Assembly: GCA_910584835.1 (NCBI GenBank)
Contig: CAJUEG010000059.1
Coordinates: forward strand, 1 to 16,149
Source: an uncultured Oscillospiraceae bacterium
GTDB lineage: Bacteria; Bacillota; Clostridia; Oscillospirales; Oscillospiraceae
Length of the DNA: 16,149 nucleotides
Direction: 5' to 3'
Positions 7,045 through 12,482 of this stretch are shown one piece after another. The position numbers and the translations under genes are program-made. The notes beneath the pieces were generated by a model. It searched no databases, was not told where the DNA came from, and was given only the letters and a program-made list of their open reading frames with translations. The number at the start of each line of letters is the position of its first letter. Positions within the stretch are counted from its first letter, which is position 1.

Positions 7045-7653
7045 ATGTGCCGCCGTCTGCTGTGCTACGGCGATTCCAATACCTATGGTTACGATCCCCG
7101 CTCCTACCTGGGCGGGCGGTACCCGGAATCCGTCCGCTGGACGGCCCTGCTGAGGGAATATGGGTGGGACGTTATCAACAGGGGAGAAAATGGCCGCTCT
7201 ATCCCACGCGGCGATGGTGAAATCCATGCGGCGATTCAGTCCCTGTGCCGTGTGGAAGCGGATATCCTGACCGTCATGCTGGGGAGCAACGATCTGCTTC
7301 AGCTATCCAGCCCGTCTGCCAGAGAATGCGCGGATCGGATGGAGCGGTTCTTGACTACACTGCTTCACGCAGATAGTTGGGAAAAGCCCCGCAAGGTTCT
7401 CCTGGTTGCCCCGCCGCCTATGGCGCTGGGCGATTGGGTGCAGGACGAGAAAACCATAGCCGTTTCCCGCCGTCTGGCGGAATGCTATGAGAACACCGCG
7501 CGGCTGCTGGGCATCGGCTTTGCCGATGCGGGCGGTTGGGGTGTCGACCTCGCATATGACGGTGTGCATTTTTCTGAATCGGGCCATCTGGCCTTTGCGG
7601 AAGGGATCCATCAGGCGCTGTCGAAGCTCGTGTCAAAGGACTGCGGTGATTAG
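7045..7653 (+). CDS. SGNH/GDSL-family hydrolase (202 aa)
   Basis: This is a Ser-dependent esterase/lipase-like enzyme. Block I is YGDSNT with nucleophile Ser11, block II has Gly in NRGENG, block III is GSND, and block V is DGVHF with Asp172 and His175 (DxxH), completing the catalytic triad. No signal peptide is visible, so it is probably cytoplasmic and may deacylate small molecules or sugars. ATG 7045 is preferred, with GGGAG at 7029-7033; GTG codons at 7033 and 7036 are in frame and would overlap the previous stop. A strong terminator follows about 95 nt downstream, so this is the last gene of its operon. Confidence 0.9.
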   Translation: MCRRLLCYGDSNTYGYDPRSYLGGRYPESVRWTALLREYGWDVINRGENGRSIPRGDGEIHAAIQSLCRVEADILTVMLGSNDLLQLSSPSARECADRMERFLTTLLHADSWEKPRKVLLVAPPPMALGDWVQDEKTIAVSRRLAECYENTARLLGIGFADAGGWGVDLAYDGVHFSESGHLAFAEGIHQALSKLVSKDCGD

Positions 7654-7746
7654 AATTTGGTGAGTTGCGCTGCGGAATTGGCCATGCGGATGATCGGATG
7701 CTTATTGCGCCGGGGGTTCTAAAGTGTTCGTCCCTGCCAAACCCAT

Positions 7747-7800
7747 ATAATCCGAACCAAATCTTCCCTGTGGGAGATGGGTTCGGATTATTTGTTTATT
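7747..7800 (+). terminator. Strong bipartite rho-independent terminator
   Basis: ATAATCCGAACC (7747-7758) pairs perfectly with GGTTCGGATTAT (7780-7791). The loop holds a second short stem (ATCTTCCC against GGGAGAT with a bulge). A T-rich tail, TTTGTTTATTTT, follows. It ends the DUF1016-like/phosphatase/SGNH operon; the A/T-rich arms would let it work in reverse too. No gene is convincing in 7654-7903; a frame ending in PKKARGKQA at 7907 crosses this hairpin. Confidence 0.85.
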
Positions 7801-7903
7801 TTGAGCGTTTTGAGAATACCCATTTCAGAAACGGCGTGGTCAAGCGGCCTGAGTCCAAACCGAGAGGGCCGAGGAAACCGAAAAAAGCGAGAGGGAAGCA
7901 AGC

Positions 7904-8152
7904 ATGAAGATGTTACTGAGCTGTAAGTTCAATATGGATACCGCCTGCGTGGAATTGAGGTTTTCTGACGGGAGCATGATCTCCATCGACTGCATCGCCG
8001 TCGAAAATGAAGTTGCCGACAACCTGTATGAGCGATCAGAATTGGACTACCTCATCTACAACGCGCCTTTGGAGTATGCTGACCTGATTCTAAATGGTGA
8101 TCCAGAAAGATACCTGAAAGCTGTTACAGAGTATAAGCCGTTTGAGAATTAA
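7904..8152 (+). CDS. DUF6061-like small protein (82 aa)
   Basis: ATG 7904 follows GAGAGGGAAG (7889-7898). The 82 residues start MKMLLSCKFNMDTACVELRF and contain ISIDCIAVENEVADNLYERS and LDYLIYNAPLEYADLILNG. I recall this pattern from the DUF6061 family, found in Clostridia mobile elements, function unknown; the name is from memory and not checked. No membrane segment or enzyme motif is seen. The ATG overlaps a TGA of an upstream frame, which hints that a coupled gene once stood before it. A perfect palindrome lies 19 nt after the stop. Confidence 0.7.
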   Translation: MKMLLSCKFNMDTACVELRFSDGSMISIDCIAVENEVADNLYERSELDYLIYNAPLEYADLILNGDPERYLKAVTEYKPFEN

Positions 8153-8171
8153 ACAAGGACCTGTTATGAAA

Positions 8172-8196
8172 CCATGTGGTCAAATTGACCACATGG
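8172..8196. repeat. Perfect 25-bp palindrome (12-bp arms, 1-nt centre)
   Basis: CCATGTGGTCAA (8172-8183) and TTGACCACATGG (8185-8196) are exact reverse complements around a single A. There is no T-run, and the near-zero loop makes a stable RNA hairpin less likely than a dimeric protein-binding site. It lies between the DUF6061-like gene and the next hairpin. Confidence 0.8.
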
Positions 8197-8211
8197 AAAC
8201 TGAGCATAAAT

Positions 8212-8234
8212 CAACGGGCCGTTTTGGCCCGTTG
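8212..8234 (+). terminator. Hairpin, probable terminator between converging genes
   Basis: CAACGGGCC (8212-8220) pairs with GGCCCGTTG (8226-8234) around GTTTT. It is followed by GTTTGCC, a weak T-tail. It lies between the plus-strand small gene ending at 8152 and the minus-strand gene ending at 8284, so it may serve both. Confidence 0.6.
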
Positions 8235-8283
8235 GTTTGCCTCTATGTAGAGGGCAACGGTCATGGCCGTTACCCGGAATATT

Positions 8284-8469
8284 TTAAGTATCGTTATCTT
8301 GTGTCTGATCCTGTTCCCGCTGCGCTTTCCATTCGGCAAACTCCCTCTGACCCTCCTCGCTGTCATAGTAGGCGAGAATGTCCGGCAGAATACACCGCGC
8401 GATCTTCTCAATTTCATACTGCGGGATGTCGGTGTGGTTGATGAGCTTTTTTCTTCTCCCCAAAGGCAC
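8284..8469 (-). CDS. Small protein (61 aa) on the reverse strand, unknown function
   Basis: It reads on the minus strand from 8469 (GTG) to TAA at 8284. The product includes GRRKKLINHTDIPQYEIEK, then IARCILPDILAYYDSEEGQREFAEWKA split across one helix-rich region; the tail is Gln/Asp-rich. The pattern is that of a compact helical protein, and I recall similar ones from Clostridia mobile elements without a name. The AGAAAGGGG ribosome site sits very close to GTG 8469, so an in-frame TTG at 8461-8463 is a good alternative start. A consensus promoter (8553-8581) lies upstream, with a terminator-like hairpin between the two. Confidence 0.7.
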   Translation of the reverse strand: MPLGRRKKLINHTDIPQYEIEKIARCILPDILAYYDSEEGQREFAEWKAQREQDQTQDNDT

Positions 8470-8484
8470 GCCCCCTTTCTACTG

Positions 8485-8536
8485 AAAAATAAAAGTGCAG
8501 ACACGCTTTGCCCCGCAGGGCTTATGGTGTCTGCAC
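8485..8536 (-). terminator. Terminator-like hairpin in the leader of the 61-aa gene (attenuator or small-RNA end)
   Basis: GTGCAGACAC (8495-8504) pairs perfectly with GTGTCTGCAC (8527-8536), with an inner GCCC/GGGC stem. In the minus direction it is followed by U-rich TTTTATTTTT (8494-8485). It lies after a consensus promoter and about 16 nt before the start codon, so transcripts would either stop after about 60 nt or read on into the gene. In the plus direction it lacks as good a tail. Confidence 0.7.
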
Positions 8537-8552
8537 TGTATTATGTGAGTTT

Positions 8553-8581
8553 ATTTTAGCATAGGGGATGGGTGGTGTCAA
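8553..8581 (-). promoter_or_regulatory. Consensus sigma-A promoter, reverse strand
   Basis: On the minus strand TTGACA (8581-8576) and TAAAAT (8558-8553) are separated by exactly 17 nt. TGC just before the -10 makes it an extended -10 promoter. The expected start is near 8546, about 10 nt before the hairpin at 8536-8495. Confidence 0.8.
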
Positions 8582-8616
8582 GCCTTTGCGAATGAGGGGA
8601 GTAATTGAGAAAATTC

Positions 8617-8663
8617 TGCTCATTTTTAATTTCGGTAGCAGCTACCGAAATTAAAAATGAGCA
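8617..8663. repeat. Perfect 47-bp palindrome (23-bp arms)
   Basis: The left arm 8617-8639 and right arm 8641-8663 are exact reverse complements around A8640; the centre reads GGTAGCAGCTACC and the outer parts are AT-rich. There is no T-run beyond the arms in either direction. It sits between two divergent promoters, the reverse one at 8553-8581 and the blaI-type one at 8767-8809. It could be an insulating bidirectional terminator, a binding site or the remnant of a small inverted-repeat element. Confidence 0.85.
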
Positions 8664-8766
8664 TCGTCCTATAAACAGGATACAATTTGATCTCCCTGCG
8701 GTACATATATAGGATGATCTCCTATGAACAATTTGTAAATATTTGATGCAGCCCATTGATTTCTTC

Positions 8767-8817
8767 TGTCTAATAGAGTAGACTATAATTAAAGTCTAAC
8801 AGTGTAGACAAGGAGGG
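8767..8817 (+). promoter_or_regulatory. Promoter with paired BlaI-type operators and ribosome site
   Basis: TATAAT at 8784-8789 is the -10; the -35 is weak (TTCTTC at 8761-8766, 17 nt away). Two copies of GTCTA-N6-TAGAC lie at 8768-8783 and 8794-8809, centres 26 bp apart, one just before and one just after the -10. The inner halves also form TAGACT/AGTCTA around the -10. AGGAGGG (8811-8817) then serves ATG 8825. Dyads of this kind are bound by BlaI/MecI-family dimers, so the gene pair should repress itself. Confidence 0.8.
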
Positions 8818-8824
8818 CTTAAGG

Positions 8825-9196
8825 ATGACAATTCCGAAGATCCACGAAAGTGAATATCGCTTTTGCCTGATTCTATGGGAGCATGAGCCAGTTACTGCGG
8901 TGGAACTTGTAAAGCTGTGCCAGAAGCAGCTTGGCTGGAAGCGAACCACAACCTATACCGTTATCAAGCGCCTTGGAGAGCGTGGTGTGCTGAAGAATGA
9001 GGATGGCACAGTCACTTCTCTTGTATCTAAAGATGAAGCCCAGGCGTGCGAAATCGACGAACTGCTTGAAAAGAAATTTGAAGGTTCTCTGCCTGCTTTT
9101 ATCGCCGCTTTTACAAAGCACCAAGATATGTCCGAAGATGATCTTAACGAGGTGCAGCGCATGATTGATCGCATCCGGAGAGGAGGAGAACAATGA
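8825..9196 (+). CDS. blaI: BlaI/MecI-family transcriptional repressor (123 aa)
   Basis: This is a winged-helix dimeric repressor. Residues about 5-75 match the family: SEYRFCLILWEHEPVTAVEL, the recognition part WKRTTTYTVIKRLGERGVL, and a wing with the NEDGTVTSLVSK pattern. The C-terminal half is a helical dimer/cleavage region (LPAFIAAFTK, EVQRMIDRIRR). Length is typical. In the known BlaI/MecI systems the partner membrane protease triggers loss of the repressor; that cleavage is family knowledge, not seen here. The stop overlaps the next ATG by 4 nt. Two operator dyads lie just upstream. The symbol is by family; the true inducer need not be a beta-lactam. Confidence 0.9.
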   Translation: MTIPKIHESEYRFCLILWEHEPVTAVELVKLCQKQLGWKRTTTYTVIKRLGERGVLKNEDGTVTSLVSKDEAQACEIDELLEKKFEGSLPAFIAAFTKHQDMSEDDLNEVQRMIDRIRRGGEQ

Positions 9197-11649
9197 GCGG
9201 ACTCTTTTTGAAAATCGTCGTCATGAGCATATCAGCAAGTTGGCTCGTCCTGGCTGTACTGATTCTCAGGCTCGTCCTGAAGAAAACCCCTAAGTGGATG
9301 AATGTTTTGCTGTGGGGCATTGTAGCAATCAGACTGATTTGCCCGTTTACGATTGAAAGCCCAGTTTCTATGATTCCCGATTCTGTTGGAAGCGGCAAAT
9401 TTGTTTCGGAATGGATGGATGATTACGTTGGCAATGTGGATATTCATCACTCTGACTCTGTGTATTATGACGCAGCAATCGGCGCCGGCAGAGAGCCAAT
9501 CTATGATGGCGAGGGCGGCTACTATGTTGTGACAAAGCACGACCAGTTAGGTGAACCGGCTACCATTAAAAATACGGTTGTACCTGTTCTCTCCGTTATG
9601 TGGGTTACCGGCATTACAGTCTTGGTCTTATATACAGTTATCAGCTTTTGGCGTCTGCGGCGTAAGGTCAGCGAAGCGGTTATTTTCAGGGAAAACATCT
9701 ACCTAAGCGAAAATGTCTGCTCCCCCTTTGTTCTGGGCATCCTCAAGCCAAAAATCTATCTGCCATTCAAAATGGACGATCAGAACCTGGAACACATTAT
9801 AGCGCATGAGAAGGCGCACATTCGCCGCAAAGACCACTGGTGGAAGCCCTTTGGGTTTCTATTGCTGACACTCCATTGGTTTAACCCATTGATGTGGATA
9901 GCTTATGTACTGCTGTGCAGGGACATTGAATTGGCCTGTGATGAAAAGGTCATCAAGGAGCTGGGCAGTGAGCAGAGAGCCGATTATACCCAAGCGCTCC
10001 TCGCTTGCAGCGTAAACCGGCGAATGATTGCAGCCTGCCCCCTTGCCTTTGGAGAAATTGGCGTAAAAGAAAGGGTGAAAAATGTGCTGAATTACAAAAA
10101 ACCGGCCTTCTGGATCATTGTTGTGGCGGTTGCCGCCTGTGCGGTGGTGACGGTGTGTTTTGCGACAAATCCAAAGCAGGACATTCCCAAAGAGCAGTGT
10201 TCAGTTCAAGTGCGGATTACTGGAGTTGAAGATCGCTCCTTCCTTGTCGCACCGGTGGAGGGTTCCCGGGAATTGTCCTCCAGCGATTTGTTCCGTGTTT
10301 CCATCACAAATATGCCCCCATCCCCTGAACCCCAAGTGGGGGATATCCTGGAAATCGCCTATGATGGTGTCATTCTGGAGAGTGATCCGGCCCAGTTCGG
10401 TACAATTTATAGCATGAGGGTGGTTTCACAGGAACATTCGCTGGAAATAGAAGAACTGCGGGTTAAGTACCCGGAATACTTTGAACTTGGGACCTTCAAG
10501 GGGCTGGAGGTCTATGTCTGGCAAATGGCCGAGAATGACTACCGTTTTGGGCTGATGCAGGGAACCAACCGCGAGAAAACGCAGGAAGAGAAAATGGCAT
10601 TGAAAGGCGCTTCAGCGGAGGAAATGGCGCTGATTCTGTCCACCTTCGATATTGAGGACAAAGATATTTTTGTGATCCCGTGGCAAAATCCTATTTCAAG
10701 TTATATGGTCACAGAGGACACGGTGAAAGACCCGGAATACATCAACAACATTCGCGCTATGCTGGGGTTGGATGGTGTTTCGATGGGTTCCGCCGGAGGG
10801 GAAGATACGCCAGCCACTGTCGGGCCGGACGCAGCCGCTACAACACTATCCGAAGAACAGACCGCGATCCGTCAGGCGATTCTGGAGCATAACAAATCAT
10901 CCTACCCACTGGAATACGATGTGGCCTGTTGCAGTTTTATCACGTTGGAGACACTCTCCGCCACACCTCTGGCGGGAAGCAGCACCCATAAAATCACCTA
11001 TTACGGGTGGGCGCTCTATGAGGAATACAGGGTTACTGATAACGGCTTGGAAACAGTCAGCGGCAGCCATGTTCCTGTGGCGCTTTCCTTTGACTTGGAC
11101 GAGCGCGGTTATACTCTGACCGAATATTGGGAACCCAGAGACGGCAGCTACTACGCGCCGGACATCCGGGAAAGGTTTCCCGCGCACATTGCCGAGGACG
11201 CCCTCAACAACCAGAAGTTTATCCTTCAGCAGATGCAGGAGTGCTATGCATGGGCGGTCTTGTCTACGAATCTGAATACCGATAAGGTGATCGGTTCTTT
11301 TATTGAGACGATTTGCAGCGGCCCCGCATTGTCCTCAAATCCGGGGGATTATATTGAGGAACACCCCATTGAGTTCCGGGAGCTGACCTACTATGGTCGG
11401 TACACCCTGAAATACTGCTTCACCGAATTTTTGAAGGGCGGACAAACTGATTTGCGCGGACATATTATGAGAGCCGCCATAGATGACATCGCGCCGGAAG
11501 CTCAGCTCAAGTTGTATGCGGAAACCGGGCAGGAATACTTCGACGCATGGAAAGACACCGCAGTATCCGTTGGGGAGCAACATGATATGGAATGGATTGA
11601 AACGCATCAACCGGCCATCTATCTTCTCTTGCAAATGATAAACGAATAA
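9193..11649 (+). CDS. M56 (BlaR1-like) membrane metalloprotease with a long novel C-terminal region (818 aa)
   Basis: This is a membrane zinc protease expected to sense an external signal and inactivate the co-encoded repressor. Hydrophobic segments lie near residues 8-29, 36-52, 129-151, 219-241 and 306-327. The zinc motif HEKAH is at 205-209, with a third ligand probably Glu246 in ELACDE. After the last membrane segment about 490 residues follow, presumably outside the cell: a beta-rich part near 335-410 (VGDILEIAYDG), a second part to about 535, and a helical part with IRQAILEHN and ITYYGWALYEEY. I find no KTG or ordered SxxK/SxN set, so the beta-lactam-binding sensor of classical BlaR1 (about 585-600 aa) seems to be absent. 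A hairpin follows the stop. Confidence 0.88.
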   Translation: MSGLFLKIVVMSISASWLVLAVLILRLVLKKTPKWMNVLLWGIVAIRLICPFTIESPVSMIPDSVGSGKFVSEWMDDYVGNVDIHHSDSVYYDAAIGAGREPIYDGEGGYYVVTKHDQLGEPATIKNTVVPVLSVMWVTGITVLVLYTVISFWRLRRKVSEAVIFRENIYLSENVCSPFVLGILKPKIYLPFKMDDQNLEHIIAHEKAHIRRKDHWWKPFGFLLLTLHWFNPLMWIAYVLLCRDIELACDEKVIKELGSEQRADYTQALLACSVNRRMIAACPLAFGEIGVKERVKNVLNYKKPAFWIIVVAVAACAVVTVCFATNPKQDIPKEQCSVQVRITGVEDRSFLVAPVEGSRELSSSDLFRVSITNMPPSPEPQVGDILEIAYDGVILESDPAQFGTIYSMRVVSQEHSLEIEELRVKYPEYFELGTFKGLEVYVWQMAENDYRFGLMQGTNREKTQEEKMALKGASAEEMALILSTFDIEDKDIFVIPWQNPISSYMVTEDTVKDPEYINNIRAMLGLDGVSMGSAGGEDTPATVGPDAAATTLSEEQTAIRQAILEHNKSSYPLEYDVACCSFITLETLSATPLAGSSTHKITYYGWALYEEYRVTDNGLETVSGSHVPVALSFDLDERGYTLTEYWEPRDGSYYAPDIRERFPAHIAEDALNNQKFILQQMQECYAWAVLSTNLNTDKVIGSFIETICSGPALSSNPGDYIEEHPIEFRELTYYGRYTLKYCFTEFLKGGQTDLRGHIMRAAIDDIAPEAQLKLYAETGQEYFDAWKDTAVSVGEQHDMEWIETHQPAIYLLLQMINE

Positions 11650-11659
11650 ATTTAAGGAG

Positions 11660-11711
11660 CCGCTGCAATCTTCATCTCTATGTAGAATGGAAGTTGCAGC
11701 GGTTTCGTATT
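11660..11711 (+). terminator. Hairpin after the M56 protease gene, probable terminator
   Basis: CCGCTGCAA (11660-11668) pairs with TTGCAGCGG (11694-11702). Inside it CTTC can pair with GAAG past a one-base bulge. It begins 10 nt after the stop and is followed by TTTCGTATTTT, an imperfect T-tail. Confidence 0.65.
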
Positions 11712-11828
11712 TTCAAACTGAGTAATCGAACATAAAACAAACTTCAGATACACACAGGTGCAGAAAGTAACAGGGTGCCTATGAGGGGGGACATGATCTC
11801 CATCATACCTTGGGCCCCTGCAAGCTGG

Positions 11829-11848
11829 GCATCTGTATATACAGATGC
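11829..11848. repeat. Perfect 20-bp palindrome
   Basis: GCATCTGTATATACAGATGC is identical to its own reverse complement. It is followed after 3 nt by the 17-bp hairpin at 11852-11889. A related dyad, CGCAGAT/ATCTGCG, occurs at 11926-11943. A dimer-binding operator or a repeat-element end is possible. Confidence 0.75.
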
Positions 11849-11851
11849 GGA

Positions 11852-11889
11852 AAAACAGGGATTTCTGCCGGAGCAGAAATCCCTGTTTT
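11852..11889. terminator. 17-bp perfect hairpin, probable bidirectional terminator
   Basis: The arms 11852-11868 (starting AAAACAGGGATT) and 11873-11889 (ending CCCTGTTTT) pair without mismatch around CGGA. Each strand ends in four T residues that are part of the stem, the usual design of a bidirectional terminator. It could insulate the protease operon from the XRE/recombinase operon. Confidence 0.7.
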
Positions 11890-12070
11890 GGCTTGTTGGT
11901 GGCTCTCGTCCCCAAACCCCTTTTTCGCAGATTTGCATCTGCGGCTGCGCACCGTTCCGGCGCTTTTTGAGATTTCCCCCTATCGTTATTTTTGGAAAAT
12001 TGCAAAAATTATCAAGTGGACAAACTTAAAAAATTCATTTTTAGAATACTTATATTATGTTAATTTCAGA

Positions 12071-12099
12071 TTGACTTTGAAGCCCTGATTTGCTATACT
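12071..12099 (+). promoter_or_regulatory. Sigma-A promoter for the XRE/recombinase operon
   Basis: TTGACT (12071-12076) and TATACT (12094-12099) are 17 nt apart, with TGC immediately before the -10 as an extended -10. The expected start is near 12106 and the ribosome site GGAGGTG follows at 12113-12119, so the leader is very short. Confidence 0.85.
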
Positions 12100-12125
12100 G
12101 TCCATAGTGATTGGAGGTGCTGAAA

Positions 12126-12482
12126 ATGAAAATCGTCGGTGAACGATTGAAGGCCTTGAGGGAAAGCGTGGGTCTTTCTCAAATGCGAATGGCCAAGACT
12201 TTCGGTGCGGGGCAGTCGAGCATCTACCGCTATGAAAGCGGAGAAGCCGGCGTTCCGGCAGAGCTGCTTGTGAAATATGCAGATTACTTTGATGTGTCTA
12301 TGGACTATATTTTCGGGCGTACTGATGACCCGCATGGGATGTACTGTGAGGCCAAGCCAAAGGTGGAGCAGAGCTATCCTGAGATGGACAAGTTTATCGA
12401 GATGTGCTTTGATCCATCCTCGCCCATGAGTGCAAAGCTGAAAGAAACGCTGCGGCAAATGCTGAAGGAGGACGCAAGATGA
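12126..12482 (+). CDS. XRE-family helix-turn-helix regulator (118 aa)
   Basis: This is a Cro/C1-type DNA-binding protein. The HTH covers about residues 4-60: GERLKALRESVGLSQMRMAK, then AGQSSIYRYESGEAGVPAELL and the typical ending YFDVSMDYIFGRTDDP. The C-terminal 50 residues are charged and helical and may mediate oligomerisation. ATG 12126 sits 8 nt after GGAGG (12113-12117). Its stop overlaps the recombinase ATG (ATGA), so the two are made together. It probably controls its own promoter and recombinase level; no clear operator was found. Confidence 0.9.
   Translation: MKIVGERLKALRESVGLSQMRMAKTFGAGQSSIYRYESGEAGVPAELLVKYADYFDVSMDYIFGRTDDPHGMYCEAKPKVEQSYPEMDKFIEMCFDPSSPMSAKLKETLRQMLKEDAR

Larger units (their letters stand above)
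11650..12125. other. Hairpin-rich intergenic region between the protease and the XRE/recombinase operon
   Basis: About 475 bp without a solid gene. It holds the protease terminator, a 20-bp palindrome, a 17-bp hairpin, a 7-bp inverted repeat (7 nt arms at 11926-11932 and 11937-11943, loop TTGC) and the promoter for the XRE gene. A 20-codon hydrophobic frame on the minus strand (11806-11744, MMEIMSPLIGTLLLSAPVCI) is mentioned as a possibility only. Base composition falls from here to the promoter, so a boundary between two acquired pieces is likely in this stretch. Confidence 0.5.

Noticed and set aside
7665..7907. 80-codon plus-strand frame ending in PKKARGKQA
   Set aside because: It runs through the strong terminator hairpin at 7747-7791 and has no ribosome site. 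Its last 35 codons might be the remnant of a gene coupled to the DUF6061-like gene, but this cannot be shown.
11652..12088. Several 80-117-codon frames on both strands of the intergenic region
   Set aside because: They cross perfect hairpins and a consensus promoter and have no ribosome sites or family resemblance.
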